64,000 bases of DNA, taken from contig NZ_JAKSYE010000014.1 of the NCBI RefSeq assembly GCF_022829685.1, positions 25,643-89,642 on the forward strand, written 5' to 3'. The position numbers and the translations under genes were made by a program. The notes below the pieces were generated by a model. The model had not been told where the DNA came from. It did no database searches and saw nothing but the letters and a program-made list of their open reading frames with translations. This DNA comes from Methylobacterium sp. E-045. Lineage in GTDB: Bacteria; Pseudomonadota; Alphaproteobacteria; Rhizobiales; Beijerinckiaceae. How positions within the stretch are numbered: position 1 is the stretch's first letter; each line of letters begins with the position of its first letter. Positions 26,921 through 36,002 of this stretch are shown one piece after another.

Positions 26921-28045
26921 CTAGCGGTTCAATTGCACCGGGGCAGGGTCGCTTTGGTTCGTGTCCGGCCCGGAATGGTCGTGGTGATGGTCATGCCCCT
27001 TGGCGGGGTCGACCTCCTGGGTGCGTGGCTTCTTCTCGGAAGCGGGGAACGTCGCCCCCTGTGCTTCCTCGCCGCGGACGGCATGACGGTTGTCATAGCG
27101 GAGCCGCTCCTGGTTGGCGTGGCTCTCCTTGCCGGCGCCACCCTTCGAATCGATGCTCATCATCTCGCCCATGCACATCTTGCCCTCGATGACGCACATG
27201 TTGAGGATGGCGCTGTAGAGGCCGGGCGCCACGGAGGAGTAGTAGCTCACCGGCTCACGCTCGCTCGGCTTCTCCAGGGCGACATAGGCATCGCGAGTGA
27301 GCTCCTTGCCTTCGGCTTTCGCCTTGGCGACCCACTGGTCGAACCCCTCCTGGGTTACGCCGTGGAACTTGAAGTTCATCCGCGAGAAGCCCTCGCCGCT
27401 GTAATTGGCCGAGAAGCCCTCGTAGACGCCCGCCTTGTTGACGACGGCGTGCAGCTTCGTCTCCATGCCGGCCATGGCGTAGATCTGCCCCGCCAGAGCC
27501 GGAATGAAGAACGAGTTCATCATCGAGGCCGAGGTGATCTTGAAGTTGATCGGCACGTCCACCGGTGCCGCCAGTTCGTTCACCGTGGCGATGCCGAGAT
27601 CGGGGTAGAAGAACAGCCATTTCCAATCGAGGGCGACGACCTCGACGGTCAACGGCTTCACATCCGCCGGAAGCGGCCGCGAGGCGTCGATGCGGCTGAG
27701 GGGCCGGTAGGGATCGAGCGTATGCGTGCTGATCCAGGTCAGCGCCCCGAGGGCGATGATGATCACGAGGGGGGCGGACCAGATCAGCACCTCGAGCTGC
27801 GTCGAGTGGTGCCAGTCCGGATCGTACTCGGCTTCGGTGTTCGACTGGCGGTAGCGCCAGGCGAAGAAGAGCGTGAATGCGATCACGGGTAAGATGATCA
27901 GCAGCATCAGCCCCGTCGAGGCAACGATCAGGTCACGCTGCCGCGTGGCGATGTCGCCCGCAGGTTGCATGACGACCATGTTGCAGCCCGACAGAAGGGC
28001 CACGAGAGGCAGGATAGCGAGAGCGCGCAAGGATCTGGATGACAT
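26921..28045 (-). CDS. cyoA: Cytochrome bo-type quinol oxidase subunit II
   Basis: A 374-residue lipoprotein. The signal peptide ends in lipobox LLSGC (Cys21), then two helices and a periplasmic cupredoxin domain lacking a CuA site, as in quinol oxidases (WKWLFFYPDLGIATVNEL, SFFIPALAGQIYAMAGM). A C-terminal tail rich in His and Asp (GHDHHHDHSGPD) is longer than in E. coli. The start at 28045 places the lipobox correctly; the longer open frame upstream is noncoding. It is the first gene of cyoABCD-SURF1. Confidence 0.95.
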   Translation of the reverse strand: MSSRSLRALAILPLVALLSGCNMVVMQPAGDIATRQRDLIVASTGLMLLIILPVIAFTLFFAWRYRQSNTEAEYDPDWHHSTQLEVLIWSAPLVIIIALGALTWISTHTLDPYRPLSRIDASRPLPADVKPLTVEVVALDWKWLFFYPDLGIATVNELAAPVDVPINFKITSASMMNSFFIPALAGQIYAMAGMETKLHAVVNKAGVYEGFSANYSGEGFSRMNFKFHGVTQEGFDQWVAKAKAEGKELTRDAYVALEKPSEREPVSYYSSVAPGLYSAILNMCVIEGKMCMGEMMSIDSKGGAGKESHANQERLRYDNRHAVRGEEAQGATFPASEKKPRTQEVDPAKGHDHHHDHSGPDTNQSDPAPVQLNR

Positions 28046-28411
28046 CCGACCGGCTGCAGTGAGACGTCCGCGGACGGAACGTCGGGAGGAAACATCTGGT
28101 TTACGAGAGGCGGCGGTTCGAACCGGACCGCTTCCCGCGAGACCGGTTCGATACGGGCTTCTCCTGCGCAGCGCAAAGGCGCCGTGGCAAGTGCCTGCGG
28201 CTTCAATCAGCCGGGCGTTTAGAGCATAGCTGATTTGTCTCGCGAGAGGCAGTAAGAGGGGGAGCATCATCCGCGGACAATATGCCATAGCGGACCGCGA
28301 ATCGTGCCGTTGCATCGCTTTGCCGCAGTGCAACACACGTCCATAATCGGAACACAGGGGCGCGCCAAGTGCGGCGTGTCCTCCCACCCTTCAAGCAGCG
28401 AATGGCCGTCC
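28046..28411. other. Divergent control region of cyoABCD and the second MHS transporter
   Basis: 366 bases with no credible gene, which should contain both promoters. It includes an inverted repeat GTTGCA/TGCAAC at 28309-28334. No FNR- or RegA-type consensus site was recognised by eye. Confidence 0.6.
28309..28334. promoter_or_regulatory. Inverted repeat, possible operator
   Basis: GTTGCA (28309-28314) and TGCAAC (28329-28334) form 6-bp arms 14 bases apart in the cyoA/transporter intergenic region. The regulator is unknown; chance is possible. Confidence 0.3.
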
Positions 28412-29743
28412 ATGAGCCAAGATTACGCGTTGCAGACCCCGCCGCATCTCAGTGCAGGTGCCCGGGCCGGCGCCACCGAACCCGAAGTCGCCCCCGGCGA
28501 CATTGCCGTGGGCGTCCTCATCGGCCGGACATCGGAGTTCTTCGACTTCTTCGTCTTCGGCATCGCCTCGGTATTGATCTTCCCGAAGGTCTTCTTCCCG
28601 TTCGTGCCGCCGCTGGACGGGACGCTCTACGCCTTCGCCCTCTTCGCCCTCGCCTTCGTCGCGCGGCCGATCGGTTCGGTGATCTTCATGGAGATCGACC
28701 GCCGTCACGGGCGGGGCGTGAAGCTGACGATCGCCCTGTTCCTGCTCGGCGGCTCGACGGTGTCGATCGCCTTCCTGCCGACCTATCACAGCATCGGGAT
28801 GGCCTCGATCTGGCTGCTTGCCGCCTTCCGGATCGGACAGGGGCTCGCCCTCGGGGGAGCCTGGGACGGCCTGGCTTCGCTCCTGTCGATCAAGGCCCCC
28901 AGCGACCGCAAAGGCTGGTACGCGATGATCCCGCAGCTCGGAGCGCCCATCGGCTTCGGGCTCGCCAGCGCGCTGTTCTCGTTCTTCCTCGCCAATCTGA
29001 CGATGGACGACTTCCTGGATTGGGGATGGCGGTATCCGTTCTACGTCGCCTTCGCGGTGAACGTCGTCGCGCTCTTCGCCCGGCTTCGTCTCGTTGCGAC
29101 GGAGGAGTTCACACAGCTCCTCGAGACCCGTGAACTCGCCCCGACCCCGGTCTGGGAAATGATTCGCGCGCAGGGACGGACCGTCCTCATCGGTGCCTTC
29201 GTGCCACTGGCGAGTTTCGCCCTGTTCCACCTCGTGAGCATCTTCCCGATCAGCTGGATCACCCTGTTTACGAAGCGCTCGGCCGGCGAATTCCTGCTGG
29301 TGCAGTTCGTCGGTTCCATGGTCTTTGCTGGCGCGATCGTGATCTCGGGAATCGTCGCGGATCAAGTGGGACGGCGCCGGCTGGTGGGGATCGCGGCCAG
29401 CCTCATCGGCCTGTTCAGCCTCGCCAGCATCCTCGCGCCGCTCCTGTTCGGCGATAGCGAGACCGGCCAGACGATCTACGTCCTCGTCGGTTTCGGTCTT
29501 CTCGGCCTCTCCTACGGCCAGACCTCCGGCTCGGTGACCGAGAATCTCGGAACGCGCTACCGCTATACCGGCGCGGCGCTCACCTCGGACCTCGCCTGGC
29601 TGATCGGAGCCGGCTTCGCGCCCCTCGTGGCACTGAGCCTGTCGAGCCGATTCGGCCTAGCCTGGGTCGGCGTCTACCTCCTGTCCGGCGCGGTCGCGAC
29701 CCTGAGCGCGCTCGCCGTCAACCGGAAAATCGCCGCTTACTGA
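28412..29743 (+). CDS. MFS transporter, MHS-like family (second copy)
   Basis: 443 residues, 12 helices. VGVLIGRTSEFFDFFVFGIA matches the MHS helix 1 signature, and RIGQGLALGGAWDGLASLL parallels the helix 4-5 motif. It is distinct from the copy at 12245 (for example MEIDRRHGRGVKL in place of the usual DRVGRK loop, where the acidic residue order is changed). It is divergent from cyoA. The start MSQDYAL at 28412 is chosen because the longer frame has no similarity. The substrate is unknown. Confidence 0.85.
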   Translation: MSQDYALQTPPHLSAGARAGATEPEVAPGDIAVGVLIGRTSEFFDFFVFGIASVLIFPKVFFPFVPPLDGTLYAFALFALAFVARPIGSVIFMEIDRRHGRGVKLTIALFLLGGSTVSIAFLPTYHSIGMASIWLLAAFRIGQGLALGGAWDGLASLLSIKAPSDRKGWYAMIPQLGAPIGFGLASALFSFFLANLTMDDFLDWGWRYPFYVAFAVNVVALFARLRLVATEEFTQLLETRELAPTPVWEMIRAQGRTVLIGAFVPLASFALFHLVSIFPISWITLFTKRSAGEFLLVQFVGSMVFAGAIVISGIVADQVGRRRLVGIAASLIGLFSLASILAPLLFGDSETGQTIYVLVGFGLLGLSYGQTSGSVTENLGTRYRYTGAALTSDLAWLIGAGFAPLVALSLSSRFGLAWVGVYLLSGAVATLSALAVNRKIAAY

Positions 29744-29767
29744 TCGCTGAGGTCAGAGGCTCTACGC

Positions 29768-29799
29768 AAAAGGCCCGCATGCCATGCATGCGGGCCTTT
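29768..29799. terminator. Bidirectional intrinsic terminator
   Basis: AAAGGCCCGCATG / CATGCGGGCCTTT is a perfect 13-bp stem with A and T runs on both sides, between convergent genes ending at 29743 and 29819. Confidence 0.92.
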
Positions 29800-29818
29800 C
29801 TCGTTCGGGCCGGTCGGT

Positions 29819-30277
29819 TCAGCGGATGGCGGCGCAGGCGGCAATGGACGGACCAAGGGCGAGATCGCCCTGTCGCGGATTATTAAGGGCAAATGCTCCG
29901 GCATCCTCGCGCGGGAAGAAGCTTGGACCGAGCTCGCGCTCGAAGAAACCGTTGCCGACCTCGTAGAAGCAGCGGTCCTTCACGGCGGTCACCGCGAAGC
30001 TTCTTTGAAGGACGGGTTGTCCGAGGGGCACGCCACCGCGCAGCACTCCGCCGCAATAACCGGAGATATCAACAGGAGCCGGCCCGTCGAGCCTGATCGT
30101 CCGCGAGGTACCGGGGCGAACCGTCACGGCCGGACCGCCCTCCTGGCCCACCACCAAGGTCAATGTGGACCGGTTGGCGACCTGTCGCAGGCACGACGCT
30201 TCGGCCGTGCTCATGCCAGCCGTCAGAACCGTGAAAGATGCGAGACCTGCGAGAACGAGCGTCGGGTGGATCGGCAT
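29819..30277 (-). CDS. Secreted hypothetical protein
   Basis: 152 residues. The N-terminus (MPIHPTLVLAGLASFTVLTA then GMSTAEAS) is a typical Sec signal peptide with cleavage near AEA-S. The mature part has about four cysteines and beta-like segments (STLTLVVGQEGGPAVTVRPG, TIRLDGPAPVDISGYCGGVL). I do not recognise the family. GAAGGG precedes the chosen start at 30277. Confidence 0.65.
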   Translation of the reverse strand: MPIHPTLVLAGLASFTVLTAGMSTAEASCLRQVANRSTLTLVVGQEGGPAVTVRPGTSRTIRLDGPAPVDISGYCGGVLRGGVPLGQPVLQRSFAVTAVKDRCFYEVGNGFFERELGPSFFPREDAGAFALNNPRQGDLALGPSIAACAAIR

Positions 30278-30338
30278 GTGGAAGCCCTTCGAGTTTCGGG
30301 ATTGCGGGAAGCGCGACGAGACGGTTGTTCCGGTCGGG

Positions 30339-30689
30339 TCAGCGGTTGATCCCGCCCGGGCCGCCCGAGGTTCCACCGGTGCCGGGCAGGGCGCCGGTTC
30401 CGGGCGGACCGCCGACGCCGGTGCCGACGCCCGCTCCGGACGACGTGCCCGATGCCGCGCCCGCGCCACCGACGGGAGCCTTGCCGGCAGGAGATCCTGT
30501 CACCGCCCCCTCGACCGGAATTGCCCCGCTGGACGGCACCTCGCCACGGACACCTTCCGATGCCGCCGCCTCACCGCGGCTCGACGGAACGGTACCGATA
30601 CCAGCCGGCGCTTCGATGACCTGCGCCACGACGGCTCCCGTTGGCGAGAGGGCGAGGCATAGGCTGAGAACGAGGGGTCTGGCGATCAT
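30339..30689 (-). CDS. Secreted Gly/Pro-rich low-complexity protein
   Basis: 116 residues: a signal peptide (MIARPLVLSLCLALSPTGAV, cleavage near VVA-Q) then a Gly/Ala/Pro/Thr-rich tail (GAGAASGTSSGAGVGTGVGG). It is probably periplasmic or surface-exposed and disordered. It lies between two other leftward small genes. Gene reality rests on the signal peptide; confidence is moderate. Confidence 0.5.
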   Translation of the reverse strand: MIARPLVLSLCLALSPTGAVVAQVIEAPAGIGTVPSSRGEAAASEGVRGEVPSSGAIPVEGAVTGSPAGKAPVGGAGAASGTSSGAGVGTGVGGPPGTGALPGTGGTSGGPGGINR

Positions 30690-30807
30690 CGAAATGAAAT
30701 CCTGAACGGCGGGTGATGTCTGGGGCAGAACTCCGCGCGGTTCGGTTCCGTTCAAAACGGAGATGGACGACGAGGCCGAGCACCCGCTCATCCATGCAAT
30801 CACGCAC

Positions 30808-31335
30808 TCACGCAGAGCTGAGCGCCTTCTCAAGCTCGCTTTTCGACATGGTGGACCGGCCGCGAATATTCGCCGACTTGGCCTTCCGCATCAGTTCCGC
30901 TTTCGTCGGGCCGCCGGACGCCCTTCCTTGCTTGGCCCCGGCATTCCTGGCGGACGCGGATTTCTCGGCCACGTCCTTCGGCTGAGGGGAGAACTGCTTA
31001 CCGTCCTTGGTATCCGCACGTTTCTTTCGGGTGGAGCGGTCATACTCGTCCTTCGACAAGGATGCTCGGGCCTTCTTTGGAAGATAGCGCTCTCCAGTCT
31101 CACCGCTCGGCTTGCCGGATTTCGTATCCCATTCCTCTTCCGACCATTGCGTCAGGCTGTTCTCGTCGGACTTCTTGTCCTTATAGCCGCCCCCGGCGTC
31201 CTTGTAGGCCTTCGTCGCGGCCTGCGCCTTGCGGGCGGACCATTGACCGGGCTTGCCTCCCTTGTCGGAAGCGGTCACCTCCGACTTGATCTTGTCCCAC
31301 AGCTTAGGGTCGGCTTTCTCTGCGCTGGCCGTCAT
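30808..31335 (-). CDS. Lys-rich conserved protein (DUF5872-like)
   Basis: 175 residues, strongly hydrophilic. DPKLWDKIKSEVTASDKGGK and PGQWSARKAQAATKAYKDAG, GGGYKDKKSDENSLTQWSEE and YLPKKARASLSKDEYDRSTR resemble the widespread DUF5872 family. The C-terminus (ELMRKAKSANIRGRSTMSKS) looks like a SAP/Rho-N-type helix pair that may bind nucleic acid. The role is unknown. The start ATG is at 31335. Confidence 0.75.
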   Translation of the reverse strand: MTASAEKADPKLWDKIKSEVTASDKGGKPGQWSARKAQAATKAYKDAGGGYKDKKSDENSLTQWSEEEWDTKSGKPSGETGERYLPKKARASLSKDEYDRSTRKKRADTKDGKQFSPQPKDVAEKSASARNAGAKQGRASGGPTKAELMRKAKSANIRGRSTMSKSELEKALSSA

Positions 31336-31552
31336 CGTTCGCGCCTATGCTTGTTTCCGTGCGATCAACCTGCACCAGGGGGGGCAGTTCCCGGTGGACG
31401 GCGTGTCATCCATCCGTGAGAAACCAACACGATACAGGCGACACGGTGAGAGACGTCATCAAACCGTGATGTTGACTTGAGAGGCCACAGCCTCCACCTC
31501 GCGAACGCGCAGGGCGGCTTCCATCCCAGGCGAGACGAACGGGATTTTTGGA

Positions 31553-32488
31553 ATGAGCGAGAGCGGAGTGGCGAAGCCCACGATCTTCATCGATGGGGAG
31601 GCCGGCACCACCGGCCTCGGCATCCGCGAACGCCTGGAGCGCGAGGGCCGCGTTTCCCTGAGGAGCATCCCGCACGAGAGCCGCAAGGACATCGCGGTCA
31701 AGCGCGCCCTTCTCGCGGATGTGGATCTCGTCGTCCTGTGCCTGCCGGACGATGCGGCGAAGGAGACGGTGGCCCTGGCCGACGGCCTGCCCCGTGGCGG
31801 ACCACGCATCCTGGACGCCAGCACCGCCCATCGCGTCACCCCCGGCTGGGCTTACGGCTTTGCCGAATTGAAGCCCGGTCAGGCACAGGTGATCCGGGAG
31901 GCTCGGCGCGTCGCCAATCCCGGCTGCTATCCGACCGGTGCCATCGCCCTCGTGCGGCCCCTGGTCGATGCCGGATTGCTACCGCCCGACACGCCGATCA
32001 GCGTCAACGCGGTCAGCGGCTATAGCGGCGGCGGCAAGAGCATGATCGAGGCCTATGAGGCCCGAGAGGCACCGGCCTTTCAGCTCTACGGTCTCGGCTT
32101 CGCTCACAAGCACCTGCCGGAACTGCAGACCTATGGCGGCCTGACCCGCCGGCCGATCTTCATCCCGTCCGTGGGAAACTTTCGCCAGGGCATGCTGGTG
32201 AGTATCCCGCTCCACCTCGATACCCTGCCGGGACATCCGGATGCGGCAGCTCTCCAAGCGGCCCTTGCCGCCCATTACGCCGGAAGCACGATGGTGACGG
32301 TGGTTCAGACCAGCCCGGACGACAAGCCGGACGCCGAGGCCTTGAACGACACCGATTTCCTTGAATTGCGGGTCTATGGCACGCCGGACCATGCACAGGC
32401 GCTGCTCGTCGCCCGGCTCGACAATCTCGGCAAGGGCGCATCCGGCGCCGCCGTGCAGAATATCGGCCTCATGCTGGGTTTGGATTAG
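31553..32488 (+). CDS. argC: N-acetyl-gamma-glutamyl-phosphate reductase (type 2)
   Basis: 311 residues, the short type 2 ArgC. It reduces N-acetylglutamyl phosphate to the semialdehyde with NADPH in arginine synthesis. [19 protein letters not shown] is the nucleotide-binding loop, catalytic Cys lies in [14 protein letters not shown], and the conserved His is in FAHKHLPEL. It has no arg neighbours, as is usual for this genus. It follows a 217-base gap. Confidence 0.94.
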   Translation: MSESGVAKPTIFIDGEAGTTGLGIRERLEREGRVSLRSIPHESRKDIAVKRALLADVDLVVLCLPDDAAKETVALADGLPRGGPRILDASTAHRVTPGWAYGFAELKPGQAQVIREARRVANPGCYPTGAIALVRPLVDAGLLPPDTPISVNAVSGYSGGGKSMIEAYEAREAPAFQLYGLGFAHKHLPELQTYGGLTRRPIFIPSVGNFRQGMLVSIPLHLDTLPGHPDAAALQAALAAHYAGSTMVTVVQTSPDDKPDAEALNDTDFLELRVYGTPDHAQALLVARLDNLGKGASGAAVQNIGLMLGLD

Positions 32489-33901
32489 AAGCTCGGTGCG
32501 GATTGGGGCAAAGGCCGATGCACCTCCATGTCCTTGTTGTCGGACATGCCCCAATCCCCCGGCTTAGAAAGTTCCCGCGCCGCCCCTAATCTACGCGTCG
32601 CGATGCCGCAGGCTTGGGTCATGGCCTCTGTGGGCAGGTTCAGCACCCTGAACCAGGGTGAATCTGTGCTTTTAACTTTGAAAAGCAGGCGGTGCGACAA
32701 GATCGCAGGTAAAGGCGGTCCGACGATCGACCGAATCCACGAACGGGCAGTGCGACATTCGCCAACAGCACGCCTCAAGCTGAAAGCACGAGCGAACCAT
32801 CTCTATGCGCCCGAGCTGCGTCTGCCCCAATCCGTTGAAGCGACGTCGGCGCTCGTCGATCCCATCTCGGCCAAGCTGCTGAACGCCGCTCTCACGTTGC
32901 GGTCTGGTTTCCCGGTGCAGAAAGGCCGGAAATAGGCGAAATATTCAGCAAATCCTAAAACCGCGGGCAGCAAGTCCGAGCGATTTTATTGTCCAACCTG
33001 CAATTTTGCATGTTCGTCCCCGGAACTGTTCACCGTCGGGCAAGTTAGGCGTCCGTGCTTGATGATCGCGAGATGACGCCGGCGCATTTGCGTTGAGCGG
33101 AAGCGACATCATCCTTCGGCGACTCGCTGATCTGTGTTCCTTGGCCATGTTCAGTGCCCGAGAACATGACGATCATTCGTTCAATGGCGAGGGCGATGCA
33201 TTGCTGCAGGGATGCTCGGTGGGCCTGCCGGCACCGTCGGAGGGCTTCAGATTATAGTATGGTGGGAGTGCATAGATACGACTTTATGAGAGTATACTTT
33301 CGGGCGGACCACGTGCAATCTGCGGGTCCGATCGGCCAGATCGCGATTCGATATGTAACCGGGCGTCACAGTCGGTCGTATACCGGCATCGATGGGCGGG
33401 GGTGGCAATAGGAGCATTCTGTTGCACACTTGAACAGAATTGCCAACGGGCGGCTTGAAACCGTTGCTGTCTCCAACGGGATGATTTTTGCAAGCCGGCC
33501 TTCGTCGACGGTGGACCGTAATGGCGACCGGCCATCATGAATACCATGCTCGGCCGACCGGGCGTTCAAGGCTGGCGAACCTGCAAGGAGCGGTTGAGAC
33601 CGTTTTTATCGATACCCCGTGCCAGTGGCAAAGTTCTTCACGACCTCCTTCGCTTGACCCGATGTTGAGCGGGCTCCCACGACGCTCTAGTGCGGCAGAA
33701 CGAACGACAAACTGTGCTTGCCCCACCGCCCAAACGTTCGGGCAACGGACGATGTGGGCTCCGCACACCGCCAACACGCGAAACATTTGAACGAATGATC
33801 CTTAAACCGGTGAATTTCTTCCAATAACATCTTGCTAGATGCGCAAACAGTGCATAGGCTTGCGTACAGTTTCAACATAGCGAACCGATGGCGTGAATTT
33901 C
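32489..33901. other. 1.4-kb gap without a recognisable gene
   Basis: No open frame on either strand resembles a protein family I know, and base composition is less GC-biased than the flanks. It holds two adjacent hairpins (32645-32686) and a 20-codon leftward frame at 32485-32547 preceded by a G-rich stretch. It may be decayed foreign DNA or unrecognised RNA. Promoters of the downstream MucR-like gene lie at its right end. Confidence 0.6.
32645..32686. other. Pair of adjacent hairpins, possible small RNA or terminator
   Basis: ACCCTG-AAC-CAGGGT at 32645-32659 is followed by GCTTTT-AACTTTG-AAAAGC at 32668-32686. Both stems are perfect. They are about 160 bases after argC and could end its transcript or be part of a noncoding RNA. 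Confidence 0.35.
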
Positions 33902-34435
33902 ATGAGTGAATCAGACACCGACTCAGCCCGTCTCATCACCTTAGCGGCGGACATCGTCTCGGCGTATGTCAGCAACAATCATGTGCAGAGCGCGGAACTG
34001 CCTAAGCTCCTCAGTGACGTGCACGAGGCCATTCGTTCGGTGAGCACGAGCAGCGCACCGGCCGCGGAAACCGGCCCGCCGAAGGCGACGCCACAGGAAA
34101 TCCGCCGCTCGGTGACGCCCGATTACTTGGTGAGCTTCGAGGACGGCAAGCAGTACAAGACGCTGCGTCGGCACCTCACCCTGCGCGGTCTGACCCCCGA
34201 ACAGTACCGGGCCAAATGGGGCCTGCAGCCGGATTACCCGATGACGTCGGCCGCCTATTCCGAGCAGCGTTCGGAACTGGCTCGCGCCCTTGGTCTCGGT
34301 CAGCAACGTCGCAAGACCGCCCCCCCTGTATCCAAGGCAGTGCCCGAGGAAGTCGTCAGCGAGCCGGAGGAGGAAGCCGTTGTGGCTCCGCCGGAGAAGA
34401 AGCGTCGTGGTCCCCGCAAGAAGCAGGCGGCCTGA
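33902..34435 (+). CDS. MucR/Ros-family regulator without canonical zinc ligands
   Basis: 177 residues. Residues 72-112 match the Ros/MucR DNA-binding core (VTPDYLVSFEDGKQYKTLRR then HLTLRGLTPEQYRAKWGLQP). MucR proteins silence A/T-rich targets in rhizobia and Brucella. The usual first zinc Cys is Ser78 and the last His region is shortened (LTLRGLT), leaving Asp81 and His91, so zinc binding is unlikely. Zinc-independent Ros folds are known from Mesorhizobium. The ~45-residue C-terminal tail is acidic then basic (EEPEEEAV, KKRRGPRKKQ). ATG 33902 is chosen over GTG 33893. Confidence 0.87.
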   Translation: MSESDTDSARLITLAADIVSAYVSNNHVQSAELPKLLSDVHEAIRSVSTSSAPAAETGPPKATPQEIRRSVTPDYLVSFEDGKQYKTLRRHLTLRGLTPEQYRAKWGLQPDYPMTSAAYSEQRSELARALGLGQQRRKTAPPVSKAVPEEVVSEPEEEAVVAPPEKKRRGPRKKQAA

Positions 34436-35181
34436 ACTTCCCCCGACGGCACGTGCTTGCGCGCCGTCCGGTCTATCCGATCACTGCTCATGAAGCCCAT
34501 TTCCGGCGCGTTGCTGGGAGTGGGTTTTGCCGCGACTATGCAAAGTCCTATTGAGTGACATCACGGCCGCCGCACGGCTCGATGATCTGTCAGCGACGGA
34601 CGCGTTGCAGGCCCATGTTCCACAACCGACATGGTCTTGGATTGTTAGAGTGCCTCACAGAGCTCCCGCTCACCCTCGGTTTCCGCTCTGAGCACCGCGG
34701 CGCAGCGGGAGTTTTGTGAGAAACACTGAGGCAGCGCGGCCGGCACGTCTGCCGGATATCCGACGATGCCGGTTCAGCACCTCTCGCAAGGTGGCCTCGA
34801 TCATGAGACCGTTCGGTTCGACTGTTCCGATCGGCCGTATGACGGCAAGCGTCCGCGCACCATCGTCCGTACCGAGCCTTATCAAAGAGCGGTCTTCCGC
34901 ATCCTTCTGTGGCTTGTCGGCTCCATTCCGGCCCTCGCTTACAAGTTCACGGTTGCATCACGATGCACGGGGCGAGATTCGGCGGTGAACGGGAGGAGTG
35001 CGATGCAGCCCACATCCACTCCTGAAGAGGCTGAAGGCTGCGGGATCCTTGACCGGCCCCGACGTGGCCATCGAGCGAGCGTCGTCATCCTCTTCGGCAA
35101 ATTCCCGTTGTGTGACGGCAGCGCTCGCCTGAGGCTAATGACAGCTCGGGAGGGGGGTGTTAGGAGAGGCGCGGCACCCCC
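34436..35181. other. Gap between MucR-like gene and tRNA-Arg
   Basis: 746 bases with only weak overlapping frames on both strands and no domain that I recognise. It may include the MucR-like gene's 3' UTR and the tRNA promoter. I see no integrase remnant. Confidence 0.5.
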
Positions 35182-35258
35182 GACTCCGTAGCTCAGCTGG
35201 ATAGAGCAGCCGCCTTCTAAGCGGCAGGTCGTTGGTTCGAGCCCAACCGGGGTCGCCA
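35182..35258 (+). tRNA. tRNA-Arg (anticodon UCU)
   Basis: 77 bases folding as a cloverleaf: acceptor GACTCCG/CGGGGTC (one G-T pair), D stem GCTC/GAGC, anticodon stem GCCGC/GCGGC with loop CTTCTAA giving anticodon TCT, T arm GTTGG-TTCGAGC-CCAAC, discriminator G and an encoded CCA. It reads AGA, a rare codon in this GC-rich genome. Confidence 0.96.
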
Positions 35259-35402
35259 TGCCCTCTCTCTCTGTGACGCCGCGAGATCGCTCAGGGCGCT
35301 TCGGTCACCAAACCCTCCGGACATGAGAACGGCGCCTCCACTGGTTGGGAAGCGCCTTGTGGATCGTCACGGGATGCCCGTGGGGCCTTGCCGGCGGGCA
35401 GG

Positions 35403-35428
35403 GATGCTCCCGGCAGGCCGGGAGCATC
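35403..35428. terminator. Hairpin between tRNA-Arg and the Tyr-rich gene
   Basis: GATGCTCCCGG-CAGG-CCGGGAGCATC is a perfect 11-bp stem. On the plus strand it is followed by a weak CCTTTAT, so it may end tRNA read-through; on the minus strand it lies just after the secreted peptide gene. Confidence 0.6.
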
Positions 35429-35439
35429 GTCCTTTATAG

Positions 35440-35715
35440 TCAGTAGCCGAACCGCACGTAGGGGCGGGGCGCATAGGCGTAGGGCCGGTAATACGGACGG
35501 TAGTACGGCCGATACCCGTAGCCATAGCCGTAGACCGGCACCGGACGGGGCGCGTAGTAGCCGAACGCGCGGGACGTGGCCCGGCATCCGAACGCGGACG
35601 GATAGTAACCGTAGCCGCAGCCGCCGGCGGCCTCGGCCGTCGTGGTGGTGGCGGCAGCCATCGTCAGGCCGCCGATGACGGCGCCGATGAGGCCCAAAGT
35701 CTTCACGTGCTTCAT
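35440..35715 (-). CDS. Small secreted Tyr/Gly/Pro-rich protein
   Basis: 91 residues: MKHVKTLGLIGAVIGGLTMA forms a signal peptide with cleavage near AEA-A. The mature chain has two cysteines and then aromatic repeats (YGYGYGYRPYYRPYYRPYAY). Similar Tyr/Pro-rich peptides of unknown role are common in Methylobacterium and Rhizobiales. GGAG precedes the start at 35715. An envelope or matrix role is a guess. Confidence 0.7.
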   Translation of the reverse strand: MKHVKTLGLIGAVIGGLTMAAATTTTAEAAGGCGYGYYPSAFGCRATSRAFGYYAPRPVPVYGYGYGYRPYYRPYYRPYAYAPRPYVRFGY

Positions 35716-36002
35716 GACAGGAACTCCAGATCGCATCCCCTCGGGACCACGGCTTCACCTCGGGGCGTGACGCATCTAGACACCCGATCGCTGAACGAAT
35801 TCTGACATTTCCGGCGGCGGAAGCCCCTTCCGACGCCGGCGAGCTTGAGCGCGCGATTTCGTGATTGAGAAAGGGTTATCGCGCGCTTCCCGCCCCCGGC
35901 CGGGCGCGCGTCCCCGCCGCGACGGACGGGATTGACGCCGCCCGCAGATGAGGTCTCCTCGCCCGACACCCGTCCATGTCCTCGACAGAGCGAAAGTCCG
36001 CC

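Noticed and set aside
32528..32935. 135-residue frame downstream of argC
   Set aside because: No similarity, mixed codon use, and it covers two perfect hairpins; probably noncoding.
34766..35191. 141-residue rightward frame before tRNA-Arg
   Set aside because: It runs into the tRNA, has no family similarity or good ribosome site, and competes with an equally long leftward frame.
34939..35259. Leftward frame containing GLEPTTCRLEGGCSIQLSYG
   Set aside because: This is the antisense translation of tRNA-Arg, a well-known spurious protein in databases.
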